A stretch of DNA of 55,805 nt from Bacteroidales bacterium (GCA_029974835.1 JARKQN010000085.1:1-55805), one strand, 5' to 3'. Counted from the stretch's first letter, positions 8,602 to 16,899 are shown. The notes: generated by a model not told the origin, from the letters alone. Numbers and translations are program-made.

Positions 8602-9518
8602 GTAAGGATCCATGGGTTTTTATTGTGAACCCCGTGGCAGGTAAAGGGTATGCTGCCGAAACAGCGCAGGTAATAAAAGCTGAAGCTGCTTCAAGACAAA
8701 AAGAGGTTGTAATTGACTTTACCAGAAGCAAGGGCCATGCATCGGAGTTATCGGAGAAGTATTACAATGAAGGATATAAGTTCATTATAGGAGTGGGGGG
8801 CGACGGAACCTTTAACGAAGTAGCAACGCCCCTGGCAGGTAAGGGGGACGTTGTTACAGGCCTGGTGGCGGCAGGTACAGGAAATGATTTTATCCAGATA
8901 CTTGGTTTCCCCGACCGGTTCGGCACCAAAGAGTGGGATGCTCTTTTTAAGGCAGATACCAGGGCCATGGACGCCGGCTCCTGCAACGGCAGGTTCTTCT
9001 TCAACGGCATGGGACTCGGCTTCGATGCCCAGGTGGCGGCAGAAAACTATACACCCGAAGGCGAAGTTAAACCCGGAGGGAAAAACAAATACATCTGGCA
9101 TATTTTAAAAACCATCCTTTTTTACAGGGAGAAGAGGATGATCGTAATCAATAACGGCGAGCGCAGTGAAACGGATTGTTTCATAAACACCGTATCGAAC
9201 GGACGAAGATATGCCGGGGGATTCTTCCTTACACCTCAGGCTGTCGCAAACGACGGACTACTGGATGTGTGCAGCGTAAGAAAGATAGGGCTTTTCAGGA
9301 GACTGAGAATACTTGCAATGGTTCCGAAGGGAAGTCATATCTCCCACAAAAGTGTGAACTATTACAAGACCTCTCACCTTGAGCTTGAGTTTCCGATGAG
9401 GGTGCCCTATCACCTCGACGGAGAGCTCTATTTCTCCGACAGGTTTGAGATAAAGGTAATTCCCGGGGCCCTGAATGTGATATATAACCCCGGCGGCGGG
9501 CACTTTTTTAACGATTAA
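8598..9518 (+). CDS. Diacylglycerol kinase-family lipid kinase (YegS/DagK-like)
   Basis: A 306-residue member of the DAGKc-domain lipid kinases, which phosphorylate diacylglycerol or related lipids with ATP. The N-terminal catalytic domain begins FIVNPVAGKG, with the nucleotide-binding signature VGGDGTFNEV at 66-75 and AAGTGNDF further on. The C-terminal beta-sandwich includes NGMGLGFDAQVA and DGELY near the end. The ATG overlaps the plsC stop (ATGA), so the two are one operon: PlsC makes phosphatidate and the kinase could recycle diacylglycerol to it. The exact substrate is not readable from the sequence. Confidence 0.9.
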   Translation: MSKDPWVFIVNPVAGKGYAAETAQVIKAEAASRQKEVVIDFTRSKGHASELSEKYYNEGYKFIIGVGGDGTFNEVATPLAGKGDVVTGLVAAGTGNDFIQILGFPDRFGTKEWDALFKADTRAMDAGSCNGRFFFNGMGLGFDAQVAAENYTPEGEVKPGGKNKYIWHILKTILFYREKRMIVINNGERSETDCFINTVSNGRRYAGGFFLTPQAVANDGLLDVCSVRKIGLFRRLRILAMVPKGSHISHKSVNYYKTSHLELEFPMRVPYHLDGELYFSDRFEIKVIPGALNVIYNPGGGHFFND

Positions 9519-9597
9519 TCATTTTTCCCCTTCGTGATTATAAGTCCGGTCTGCACCTGAATTTTCCATAAGTGGAAGATTTCTGAATTGTAAAAAG

Positions 9598-9605
9598 TAT
9601 ATTTG
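9598..9605 (+). promoter_or_regulatory. Candidate -7 box for the DUF1080 gene
   Basis: TATATTTG matches TAnnTTTG and lies 26 bases upstream of the ATG at 9632. No clear -33 element is present. Confidence 0.4.
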
Positions 9606-9631
9606 TATGTTACTAACCAATCTATAATAGT

Positions 9632-10372
9632 ATGAAAACAAAAATAGCTGCTTATTTATTGCCTCTTTTCGCCGGGCTGCTTATTACCGGACAGGCCTGC
9701 ACACAGCCGGTTAATAAGCTTACCGGGAAAGAAAAGAAAGAAGGCTGGGTGCTTCTTTTTAACGGAAAAGACTTTACCGGATGGCGACAGTACAACGGTA
9801 CAGCCATGCCGGCCAACTGGAAGATTGAGGACAACGCCATGAAGGTGTTTACCGGTGAGGGCCGTAAACCCGGACAGGGTGCCGGAGGAGATATTATTTA
9901 CGCAGCAAAGGAATTCAGCAATTTTGAACTTTCGATCGACTGGAAGACTGAAAAAGCGGGAAACTCAGGAATCTTCTATAACGTAAGGGAGGTTAAGGGG
10001 CAACCCATCTATGCCTCATCTCCCGAAGTTCAGATTCTTGATAATATTGATGCTACCGATAACAAAATTGACAGTCATCTGGCAGGGTCTCTTTATGACA
10101 TGATAGCGGCAGACCCCAAGACGGTAAAACCCGCAGGGCAGTGGAATACAATTGTGATAAGGGTGAAGGACGGAAAGGTGACCCATACCCAGAACGGGGT
10201 AAAAGTTGTGGAATATGAACTATGGACCCCGAAATGGGATGAGATGGTGCAGAACAGCAAATTCAAAACCTTTCAGGGTTTTATTGAGGGGATACCGAAA
10301 AAAGGATACATTGGTCTGCAGGACCACGGCTATGCCATCTGGTTCAGGAATATCAAGATAAGGGAGCTGTAA
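9632..10372 (+). CDS. DUF1080 (3-keto-disaccharide hydrolase-like) lipoprotein
   Basis: A 246-residue exported lipoprotein: signal ends ITGQAC with Cys23. The mature region is a single concanavalin-like beta-sandwich of the DUF1080 family, with the hallmark GWVLLFNGKDFTGWRQYNG, the central segment FELSIDWKTEKAGNSGIFYNV, EVQILDN, and the C-terminal GYIGLQDHGYAIWFRNIKI. Family members act on, or bind, oxidised disaccharides and other glycans; the particular substrate here is unknown. It converges on a GH43-like gene with 67 bases between stops, which fits a small glycan-processing neighbourhood. Confidence 0.92.
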   Translation: MKTKIAAYLLPLFAGLLITGQACTQPVNKLTGKEKKEGWVLLFNGKDFTGWRQYNGTAMPANWKIEDNAMKVFTGEGRKPGQGAGGDIIYAAKEFSNFELSIDWKTEKAGNSGIFYNVREVKGQPIYASSPEVQILDNIDATDNKIDSHLAGSLYDMIAADPKTVKPAGQWNTIVIRVKDGKVTHTQNGVKVVEYELWTPKWDEMVQNSKFKTFQGFIEGIPKKGYIGLQDHGYAIWFRNIKIREL

Positions 10373-10439
10373 GAACTTTCTGCAACCCGTCAGAGTTTTA
10401 GGTAGATATCCTGGTTTTCAAATTCCGGGCAGGGGGGTG

Positions 10440-11552
10440 TTACTTTTTGCCTGCCGGCACGGTGCTAATCTTCCAGTAATCCTCCAATGCTTTAAGCTCC
10501 TTGCTGGTAAGGTGGATCACTGCGCCATGCTTGGGGCGCTCGAAATTGGTCCCTTTCATCACTCCTTCGTTGAAGTGTCCGAGGTTAGTGTAATTTACAA
10601 AGTCGGAGGTTTCGCTGAAGCCCATATTGTTTGGCCTTGCACCGTAGACGTCATACATCAGCACCCACCTGTCGGTTCCAAGCCGCCTGAAAAGGTTCGG
10701 CGCTTCGGTTGAAACTTTTTCGGGATCAATACGGTTGGATGTTACTGTATAACCCTGGTTGATTTTGTCGGAAACTCCATGGAAAATCTTTGCATCGGAC
10801 ACAATATACAAATGATATTTGTCGCCCACTTTAGTAATGTCGCCATCAATTCCTCCGCCATCATATAATCGTTCAGGCTTTGTTTCCAGCCTTGTAAACT
10901 CATCGTTGGCATAGGAATAGTAAATATGGCTGTCTCCGTTTTTTATTCTGATGGTGAAATATACCATCATTTTGCCCTTCTTCTCATCATATATTGTTTC
11001 GGGCGCCCATGAACTTCCTATATCTCCCAGTTCGGGAAAGGCTTTATCAACCCTGAAATCGGAGTGGGTCCAGTGGATGAGATCGTACGATTTCATCATT
11101 ACTATTGCCCGGTTGTTTCCCCAGCCGTACTCCTCAAGAGGCCTTTCCCACTGTGTGCTGCGGTGACCTGCACGCTGGCCGAAAATATGCAGGTCGGTCA
11201 TGGCAAGGTAAAACCCGCCGTCGGGACCGCGTGCAATATGGGGATCCCGGACGCCCTTCTGCCCGGCGAGCTTTGTCCCGTCGAAAATAAAATCTCCACC
11301 GTTAAGGTCGGTAAATGTGTACCCGTCGCGGCTGATGGCCATATATGCCGACTGTGTCTGATCCTTGAAATAAACCATCAGGTAACCTGCCAGCTCTTTC
11401 TCCTTCGGCATCCTGGCTTTTTTGGGCTTCTGGAGTTCCGGAACTATTATTATGCCTGGTTTGACAGCCGCTTCATTACCTGTCTGGGGAAAAAGTGTTG
11501 TCGTGCAGAAAAGGGCTAACGCCGTAATCGATGTTGTAACGTATAAATTCAT
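10440..11552 (-). CDS. Family-43-like glycoside hydrolase, exported
   Basis: A 370-residue protein with an N-terminal signal sequence (cleavage near FPQ) and a five-bladed-propeller pattern of the GH43 clan. Candidate catalytic residues are Asp103 in VRDPHIARG (general base), the acidic residue of SSWAPETIYD (pKa modulator, here Glu where Asp is more usual), and Glu in STEAPNLFRR (general acid). GH43 enzymes release arabinose, xylose or galactose from plant-type glycans. The change in the second motif and the lack of a specificity-defining neighbour leave the substrate open. Transcribed towards the DUF1080 gene. Confidence 0.82.
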   Translation of the reverse strand: MNLYVTTSITALALFCTTTLFPQTGNEAAVKPGIIIVPELQKPKKARMPKEKELAGYLMVYFKDQTQSAYMAISRDGYTFTDLNGGDFIFDGTKLAGQKGVRDPHIARGPDGGFYLAMTDLHIFGQRAGHRSTQWERPLEEYGWGNNRAIVMMKSYDLIHWTHSDFRVDKAFPELGDIGSSWAPETIYDEKKGKMMVYFTIRIKNGDSHIYYSYANDEFTRLETKPERLYDGGGIDGDITKVGDKYHLYIVSDAKIFHGVSDKINQGYTVTSNRIDPEKVSTEAPNLFRRLGTDRWVLMYDVYGARPNNMGFSETSDFVNYTNLGHFNEGVMKGTNFERPKHGAVIHLTSKELKALEDYWKISTVPAGKK

Positions 11553-11728
11553 AATTCTGTATAGGTTTAATTATCAGGATTAATCTGATTTCATTAAGAG
11601 GTAAATATATTGAATAATCGGTAAATGAAGAATAAAAGGAAATTACGGGGAAAGTGTGCCGGACTCTCAATCGTTCCTGGTTCAGCAAGCTGACTTCGGG
11701 CTGATAACCCGTGGGGTGATCTGGTTTT

Positions 11729-11838
11729 GGGTGACCTTTCAGCAAAATCTTTTGTGCCTTCGGGAGAGTTTCGGAGGATTGCTCCTCCCGACAAGTCGGG
11801 ACTCGCGATCCGGTCTGGGGTGACCTTTCAGCAAAATC
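11729..11838. repeat. Two copies of a 21-bp repeat resembling the tRNA-Cys 3' flank
   Basis: An identical 21-mer, GGGTGACC then TTTCAGCAAAATC, sits at 11729-11749 and 11818-11838. Its second half reappears inverted at 11940-11955, where it is the real 3' end and tail of tRNA-Cys, differing by a two-base gap. Confidence 0.85.
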
Positions 11839-11870
11839 CCTGCTCCGCTTTGCGGAGGCGGGATTTTTTT
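11835..11870 (+). terminator. Strong hairpin with T-tract, plus orientation
   Basis: An AAAATCCC arm pairs with GGGATTTT around an inner CTCCGC/GCGGAG stem, followed by seven T on the plus strand. No plus-strand gene precedes it. It looks like an inverted copy of the tRNA-Cys terminator rather than a terminator with its own client. Confidence 0.55.
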
Positions 11871-11907
11871 ATTCATCCCTCAGTCCAGCAAGCTGACTTC
11901 GGGCTGA

Positions 11908-11945
11908 TAAAAAAATCCCTCTGCACTTTGTGCAGCAGGGATTTT
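11908..11945 (-). terminator. Rho-independent terminator of tRNA-Cys
   Basis: Read on the minus strand directly after the tRNA: an AAAATCCCT arm, inner CTGCAC/GTGCAG pairing, an AGGGATT arm, then a run of seven T. Position and orientation fit termination of tRNA-Cys. Confidence 0.8.
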
Positions 11946-11949
11946 GCTG

Positions 11950-12020
11950 AGGTCGGTGGCGGATTCGAACCGCCGTTCCCGGTTTTGCAGACCGATTCCT
12001 AGCCACTCGGACAACCGACC
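11950..12020 (-). tRNA. tRNA-Cys (anticodon GCA)
   Basis: The 71-base gene reads on the minus strand with acceptor stem GGTCGGT/ACCGACC, D-arm containing GAGTGGCTAGG, an anticodon stem-loop with CTGCAAA (anticodon GCA), and T-arm GGCGGTTCGAATCCGCC. The discriminator base is U73, the expected identity element for cysteine tRNA. The 3' CCA is not encoded (TCA follows). A -7 box lies just upstream and a hairpin terminator directly downstream. Confidence 0.96.
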
Positions 12021-12034
12021 ATACAACGAGACTG

Positions 12035-12042
12035 CAAAATTA
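12035..12042 (-). promoter_or_regulatory. Candidate -7 box for tRNA-Cys
   Basis: TAATTTTG on the minus strand is a full match to TAnnTTTG and lies 15 bases upstream of the tRNA 5' end. Confidence 0.5.
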
Positions 12043-12113
12043 ATAAAAATCCACAAATTCCCCTTTTTACTTCCTCCTTTTATCTTTTTGCTTTTTTCTT
12101 TTGTCTTTTATCT

Positions 12114-12140
12114 CACGAAAAAAGGCGGGCAACCGCCTTT
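12114..12140 (-). terminator. Rho-independent terminator of the S46 peptidase gene
   Basis: AAAGGCGG at 12121-12128 and CCGCCTTT at 12133-12140 form an 8-bp stem with a GCAA tetraloop, followed on the minus strand by a run of T. It sits 8 bases past the peptidase stop. Upstream at about 12060-12113 is a polypyrimidine tract with no other signal. Confidence 0.85.
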
Positions 12141-12147
12141 TTATTTT

Positions 12148-14304
12148 TTACATCACTACTGTCATCTCGTCAACCAGGTGTCTGGCCCCTGCATAGATAT
12201 CCATCACCCACAATACATATCTTATGTCGACAACAATGGTTCTCTGAAGATCGGGCTCAAAGGCCACATCTCCGCTCATCGCCTCCCAGTTGCCGTCAAA
12301 TGCCAGACCTATAAGTTCTCCGCTGCCATTGAGAACAGGACTGCCGGAGTTGCCCCCGGTGATATCGTTGTTGGTGGTGAAACAAACAGGCAGATAGCCT
12401 TTCGGGGAAGCATACCTGCCATACTCCTTCCTGTCGTACAGGTCAATAAGCCTCTGCGGAACATCAAACTCATAATCTCCCGGTTTGTATTTCTCCATAA
12501 CACCTTTCAGTGTCGTATAATATTTATAGGTTACTCCGTCACGGGGATCATAATCCAGCACCTGCCCGTAAGTGAGCCTCATGGTTGAGTTGGCATCCGG
12601 ATACCGGGTTTTATCGGGCGCCATCTCCATAAGCGCTGCCATCCAGAGCCTCCTTCCCTTTGTGAGATCGGGATCGTACTGCCTCAGGTTTGCGCCAACC
12701 TCGGAACTGATTTTTGAGATTGAATTAGAGGTTATATACACCGGGTCGCTTTCAAGAACCTTGAGGTTAGGCTTGTCGAGAAAAGCCAGAAGCCTGGCCT
12801 GGTCGGAGAAGATCGACCTGTCAAACATATCGTCAACAAACTTATCGACATCGCCTTTAAATTTCTTATCAACGATGTTTGCGTAAAAATCGGGATGAAA
12901 TTTAGCCGGCACGTCGGCCCTGTAAAGTTTCATCATGGCTTTTACTGCCTTCTTATCGGTGGGTGCGCTGTAATCTTTATAGAAAGATTCGGAAATGTTT
13001 TTCCTGATATTGTCTGACAGATCGGCGAGTCTCTTCTGATCTGCCGTTTTCATGGCGCCAATAAGGGCCGATGCAACCTGGCTGAGCTGGAGTATCTCGC
13101 ATCCCTGCGAGAAACATTCGCTGATATATTGCTGTGCATTTGCATATTCTGCCCTTTTCCCGGTGGCATTCTTTATAAGGGAGAGAGCTTCACCGTATTT
13201 CTCCTTCCGTGCCGGGTCAGCATTGACCCACCTGTTAAACTGATTTTCAATTTCTTCTTTCTCTGCCTTTACGTTAAGCTTTTCCAGTCCGGCCTTCTGT
13301 CCTATGGAATATTTCCAGTAGTTTGAAGAGTTGCTGTACTTGGAAGCATACTGGATATTGATTTTCGGATCGGCCTGCATGTCAGCCATAAGAATATCCT
13401 GCCTGATGCCCCTTATCTTAATCCTGTTAGGATGAGTTATCTTAAGGAGTTCATCAACCTCCCATGAAGTGTAGTAGCGCATCGTTCTGCCGGGGTAACC
13501 CAGTATCATGGCAAAATCGCCCTTGTTGAGATCTTTTATCGAGACAGGCAGGTAATGCCTTGGTTTGAGAGGTACGTTATCCTTTGAATAGGGAGCAGGT
13601 TTGCCGTCAGGGCCTGTGTATACCCTGAACACGCTGAAATCGCCTGTGTGGCGAGGCCATTCCCAGTTGTCGGTGTCGAAACCGAATTTTCCTATTGAGG
13701 AGGGGGGTGCACCGACAAACCTCACATCGTTGTATCTCTCGTAAACAAACAGGTAAAACTGGTTCCCGTTGTAAAATGTGGATACTGTTGCGGAATACCA
13801 TGTTCCTTCGGTGGCCTTTCTCTGTATGGCCATCCGGGCTTCGTTGATGGCAGTGTTCCTGTCGTTCTCACTCATCCCGTCCTTAACTGCCGCCAGAACC
13901 TGTGATGTCACATCCTCAACGCGAATAAGAAAAGTTACCGAAAGGCCCGGATTAGGGAGTTCCTCTTCCTTTGTCTTTGCCCAGAAGCCGTCTTTCAGGT
14001 AATCGTGTTCTACCGAGCTGTGGCTCTGAATCTGTCCGTATCCGCAGTGATGGTTGGTAAGAAGGAGGCCCTGCGGGGAGACGATTTCACCCGTGCAGCC
14101 ACCGCCGAAAATCACAATGGCATCCTTTAGACTCGCCCTGTTGATACTGTAAATATCCTCGGCTGAGAGTTTCAGCCCCATTTCAGTCATTTTGCCCACA
14201 TTGAGTTTTTCGATCAGTGGCAGCAGCCACATCCCTTCATCGGCCAGCAGTCTTGAAGAAAGACCTGTTATAACGATGAACAGAAGTACAAAAATTCGTT
14301 TCAT
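12148..14304 (-). CDS. S46-family dipeptidyl-peptidase, DPP7-like
   Basis: A periplasmic serine exopeptidase that removes dipeptides from oligopeptides, part of Bacteroidota peptide scavenging. The ATG at 14304 starts a proper signal peptide; the longer frame to 14376 would add 24 implausible residues and overlap rnhB. The 718-residue length fits S46. Catalytic triad: His86 in TNHHCG, Asp in the DNWEWPRHTGDF segment, Ser653 in GGNSGSP. Eighteen residues past the Ser, position 671 in FDGNWEA is Gly; in DPP11, which prefers acidic P1 residues, this position is Arg, so the Gly points to a DPP7-type preference for hydrophobic P1. It has its own promoter and terminator. Confidence 0.93.
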   Translation of the reverse strand: MKRIFVLLFIVITGLSSRLLADEGMWLLPLIEKLNVGKMTEMGLKLSAEDIYSINRASLKDAIVIFGGGCTGEIVSPQGLLLTNHHCGYGQIQSHSSVEHDYLKDGFWAKTKEEELPNPGLSVTFLIRVEDVTSQVLAAVKDGMSENDRNTAINEARMAIQRKATEGTWYSATVSTFYNGNQFYLFVYERYNDVRFVGAPPSSIGKFGFDTDNWEWPRHTGDFSVFRVYTGPDGKPAPYSKDNVPLKPRHYLPVSIKDLNKGDFAMILGYPGRTMRYYTSWEVDELLKITHPNRIKIRGIRQDILMADMQADPKINIQYASKYSNSSNYWKYSIGQKAGLEKLNVKAEKEEIENQFNRWVNADPARKEKYGEALSLIKNATGKRAEYANAQQYISECFSQGCEILQLSQVASALIGAMKTADQKRLADLSDNIRKNISESFYKDYSAPTDKKAVKAMMKLYRADVPAKFHPDFYANIVDKKFKGDVDKFVDDMFDRSIFSDQARLLAFLDKPNLKVLESDPVYITSNSISKISSEVGANLRQYDPDLTKGRRLWMAALMEMAPDKTRYPDANSTMRLTYGQVLDYDPRDGVTYKYYTTLKGVMEKYKPGDYEFDVPQRLIDLYDRKEYGRYASPKGYLPVCFTTNNDITGGNSGSPVLNGSGELIGLAFDGNWEAMSGDVAFEPDLQRTIVVDIRYVLWVMDIYAGARHLVDEMTVVM

Positions 14305-14332
14305 GATTAAGATTTTAGATTTTTGATTTGCC

Positions 14333-14340
14333 CAAAGATA
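14333..14340 (-). promoter_or_regulatory. Candidate -7 box for the S46 peptidase gene
   Basis: TATCTTTG on the minus strand, 29 bases upstream of the ATG at 14304, identical to the boxes found before rpsP and prfB. It supports a transcription unit separate from rnhB. Confidence 0.55.
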
Positions 14341-14365
14341 ATTTTTTATACCGTAAAAGAACCGG

Positions 14366-14965
14366 TTAGAAGTCAATTATCATCTGAGCCTCAAGAAGGT
14401 TGAAAGTACGGCGGTGGTAGGGTGTGGGACCGTGCTCGCGTATTGCCTGCCTGTGCAGTGATGTTGCATAACCCTTGTTGGTCGCCCATCCGTAGGCGGG
14501 ATACTCCTCGTGTATCTTTGCCATGTATTCATCGCGGAAAGTCTTGGCAAGTATTGATGCTGCGGCAATAGACATATACTGTGCATCTCCCTCAATTATT
14601 GTTTTATGCGGAATATCGTCGTATTTCCAGAAACTGTTTCCGTCAACAATAATAAACTCAGGCCTTACCTCCAGATTGTCGAGCGCTATGTGCATCGCCT
14701 TTATGGTAGCCCTCAGGATGTTCATTGCATCGATTTCGTTGTTGTCGACAAAAGCCACATGCCAGGCCACCGCGGCTTCCATTATTTCATACCGGAGGGT
14801 CTCCCTTAATCCTGGTGTCAGTTTTTTTGAATCGTTGATAAGTTCGTTCTGATATCGTTTAGGCAGTATAACTGCTGCAGCCACAACAGGCCCTGCCAGG
14901 GCTCCCCTTCCCGCCTCGTCGCAGCCGGCCTCGGTAAGGTTGCGGTATAAATATGGCTTCAGCAT
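14366..14965 (-). CDS. rnhB: Ribonuclease HII
   Basis: Cleaves RNA in RNA-DNA hybrids, including single ribonucleotides misincorporated in DNA. The 199-residue protein has the N-terminal catalytic motif AGCDEAGRGALAGP (Asp16, Glu17), the third Asp in the YPIDA-like stretch FIIVDGN, and the C-terminal ATNKGYATSLHRQAI segment of the substrate-binding region. It lies 14 bases downstream of the glycosyltransferase gene on the same strand and is probably co-transcribed with it. Confidence 0.97.
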   Translation of the reverse strand: MLKPYLYRNLTEAGCDEAGRGALAGPVVAAAVILPKRYQNELINDSKKLTPGLRETLRYEIMEAAVAWHVAFVDNNEIDAMNILRATIKAMHIALDNLEVRPEFIIVDGNSFWKYDDIPHKTIIEGDAQYMSIAAASILAKTFRDEYMAKIHEEYPAYGWATNKGYATSLHRQAIREHGPTPYHRRTFNLLEAQMIIDF

Positions 14966-14979
14966 ATGAAAACACTAAG

Positions 14980-16104
14980 TTATTTAACTGCCATCTGCAG
15001 GGATTTCATGATGCACCCTGCAGTGTTTTCCCATGTAAATTTAGCAGATTGTTCAATACCGTGTTCAACCAGTGATGCCCTTAATGAATTGTCAGTCACA
15101 ATTTTTTTCATTGCAGAACAAATCTCTTCAGTGTTACCCGGGTTGGCATAAATGGCTGCCTCACCGCCCACCTCCGGCAGGGACGTGACAGACGAGAGTA
15201 TGGCGGGTGTGCCGCACCTCATTGCCTCTGCTGCCGGTATGCCGAAGCCCTCAAACCACGGCACGAAAACAAGTGCTTCAGCTGAAGAATAGTACGGTGC
15301 AAGAGAGGCGTGGGGAATCGGCCCGGTAAGTATTATGTCATCTCTCAAAGGAGAAAACCTTATCATTCTGTCGGTTTCACTGTTAAGGTAAAGCCTGCCG
15401 CCTGCAAGAACAAGCTTGTGGGGAAAGGAAGTCTCCCTGCGGAAGAGATGCCACGCCCTGAGAAGACCCGGAATATTTTTCCGCGGAGAGAAATTCCCGA
15501 CAAAAAGGAAATAGGGCACTCCGCCGGTAAGGTTAAGTCTGAACCCGTTCTTTTCCGGTTCGGGAATAGGGGAGAAATAATCCGATACACCGTTCCAGGC
15601 AACATCGATTTTTGAGGCGTCAACATTCAGATATTCTGAGATGTCGCTCCGGCAGTAACCGGAAACGGTGATTATCCTTGCAGCCCTGCGGGCAAATTTT
15701 CTGCAGTAATACCTGTGATAAACCCCTCTGATGAACGGCAGGTCACCGGGCCGGTGGTAAAAACTGATGTCGTGAATAACCGGCACCTGGGGGACATCAG
15801 TTGACAGGGAAACGAATCCCTCGGGCGAGAAAAACAAATCAGCCCCGGTCTGCCTGAGTATGCCGGGCAGCTTCCTTTCGTGCCAGTACCACCAGTTAAA
15901 AGGATTATCTCCCGCCGTCGGAATTACAATATTTTCGGCATTGGGTCCAAAAATAAGAGAATCGGGCAGCGGTCTGCCTGAGATCAGGAAGAAATTATCA
16001 TTCGGATTATTCAGTATAAGCCTTTTAACTGATTCGTAAGTAAACCTGGAAACGCCGTCAGCCGGCGATTCCTTAAGGTGAAGGGCGCTAATGGCTATTT
16101 TCAT
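14980..16104 (-). CDS. GT4-family glycosyltransferase (group 1)
   Basis: A 374-residue GT-B-fold glycosyltransferase. The N-terminal acceptor domain starts MKIAISALHLKESPADGVSRF. The C-terminal donor domain holds FLFVGNFSPRKNIPGLLRAW and the EX7E motif EGFGIPAAEAMRCGTP, which binds the nucleotide sugar, followed by LPEVGGEAAIYANP. It resembles enzymes that add mannose or similar sugars to polysaccharide or lipid acceptors, but sugar and acceptor cannot be read from the sequence. There is no surrounding polysaccharide cluster; rnhB follows. Confidence 0.88.
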   Translation of the reverse strand: MKIAISALHLKESPADGVSRFTYESVKRLILNNPNDNFFLISGRPLPDSLIFGPNAENIVIPTAGDNPFNWWYWHERKLPGILRQTGADLFFSPEGFVSLSTDVPQVPVIHDISFYHRPGDLPFIRGVYHRYYCRKFARRAARIITVSGYCRSDISEYLNVDASKIDVAWNGVSDYFSPIPEPEKNGFRLNLTGGVPYFLFVGNFSPRKNIPGLLRAWHLFRRETSFPHKLVLAGGRLYLNSETDRMIRFSPLRDDIILTGPIPHASLAPYYSSAEALVFVPWFEGFGIPAAEAMRCGTPAILSSVTSLPEVGGEAAIYANPGNTEEICSAMKKIVTDNSLRASLVEHGIEQSAKFTWENTAGCIMKSLQMAVK

Positions 16105-16194
16105 TTACGTGTAAATCGGTGAATTAAAGAAAGTAAATTTCCGGAACATTGAAATTCCATACGGTTTTTCACTGCAGCCCGCTGCTCAGGCGTT

Positions 16195-16295
16195 TTAAGG
16201 TTAACAGTCACCCGGGCCCCTCCCCAATTGGGAAATATAAATCACATAAAAAGTTAAAGTCCCCCCCATTTGGGGAGATTCAGGGGGCAAATAAG
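16195..16295. repeat. Dispersed palindromic C-tract/G-tract element
   Basis: Within the 294-base gap 16105-16398, a pair of C-run/G-run palindromes occurs: CTCCCCAATTGGGA near 16218, then CCCCCCATTTGGGGA and CAGGGGGC at 16260-16288. The second has the look of the short C-run/G-run intergenic elements scattered through many Bacteroidota genomes. No gene is supportable here; the rest is AT-rich promoter region of the next gene. Confidence 0.5.
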
Positions 16296-16347
16296 CGAGA
16301 GAAATGCATGCATGAAAATCGTTTATTAACAAAATTTTTTTAGCCTG

Positions 16348-16379
16348 TTGATAAATTGTTAAAAAATATTTTATTTTTG
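16348..16379 (+). promoter_or_regulatory. Candidate promoter for the T9SS-cargo/collagen-like operon
   Basis: TTG at 16348-16350 is followed after 21 bases by TATTTTTG at 16372-16379, a full TAnnTTTG match, 19 bases before the ATG at 16399. Spacing fits the Bacteroidota -33/-7 arrangement. Confidence 0.55.
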
Positions 16380-16398
16380 ACCTCTTCTTGGGTAACTG

Positions 16399-16899
16399 AT
16401 GATTGGAAAGGGGATAATACCGGGGTTACTCCTGGCTTTTGTTACTGTAACTGCTGCCGGACAAAACCTGTCTCACCAGGTAATGCTGCCCGGCGCTTCG
16501 GTTGTTGTGAATGCTGGCATTCATTATTCGCAGACAATCGGCGAAACTGCAGTTGAGACTATCGGCGCATCTGACAACATTCTCACACAGGGATTCCAGC
16601 AGCCCAGAATAAAAGTAACCATCGGAGAAGCGCCCCGGGGAAATGGTGTAAAAGCTTACCCCAACCCGGCCGACAGCTATGTAAATATTGAATTGTTCGG
16701 AGAGAACGCCCGCAAATTCAACCTGAATATCATCAATATAAACGGGCAGATGGTATTTTCGGATGTTCTGGATTTCAGCGGGTCGCACTGGTATGTACGG
16801 GAGATACCGCTCAGGGGCATGGCAAAAGGATTTTATTTTATAAGGGTAACAAGTACGGACGGCCTTATTAACAGGACCTTCAAGATTGAAAAAATGTAA
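16399..16899 (+). CDS. Small T9SS type A sorting-domain protein
   Basis: A 166-residue exported protein with signal MIGKGIIPGLLLAFVTVTAAG. The C-terminal 80 residues form a type A T9SS sorting domain: the signature VKAYPNPADSYVNIEL, the middle FNLNIININGQMVFSD strand pair, and the closing GFYFIRVTSTDGLINRTFKIEKM. Such domains direct secretion through the PorV/PorU machinery and are removed when the cargo is anchored at the surface. Only about 55 residues lie between signal and sorting domain (QVMLPGASVVVNAGIHYSQT region), so the cargo is tiny. It is 11 bases upstream of the collagen-like gene, suggesting one operon. Confidence 0.9.
   Translation: MIGKGIIPGLLLAFVTVTAAGQNLSHQVMLPGASVVVNAGIHYSQTIGETAVETIGASDNILTQGFQQPRIKVTIGEAPRGNGVKAYPNPADSYVNIELFGENARKFNLNIININGQMVFSDVLDFSGSHWYVREIPLRGMAKGFYFIRVTSTDGLINRTFKIEKM

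Larger units (their letters stand above)
11683..11910. repeat. Two copies of a 25-bp direct repeat
   Basis: An identical 25-base sequence starting CAGCAAGCTGACTTCGGG and ending CTGATAA occurs at 11683-11707 and 11886-11910, with 178 bases between them. The interval contains the 21-bp repeats and a hairpin. Confidence 0.9.
11553..11949. other. 397-base intergenic region with nested repeats and no gene
   Basis: No supportable protein gene lies here. Contents: AT-rich upstream region of the GH43-like gene, two copies of a 25-bp repeat, two copies of a 21-bp repeat, a CCCGAC/GTCGGG palindrome at 11787-11800, and two strong hairpins, one of which is the probable tRNA-Cys terminator. Small frames on both strands are explained by the repeats. 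Confidence 0.75.

Noticed and set aside
11476-11794. Minus-strand frames of 66 and 89 codons in the repeat region upstream of the GH43-like gene
   Set aside because: They run through the 25-bp and 21-bp repeats and palindromes and have no recognisable protein content; they are translations of a repeat region.
16149-16343. 64-codon plus-strand frame in the gap before the T9SS gene
   Set aside because: It covers C-run/G-run palindromes and has low-complexity content; the region is an intergenic repeat.
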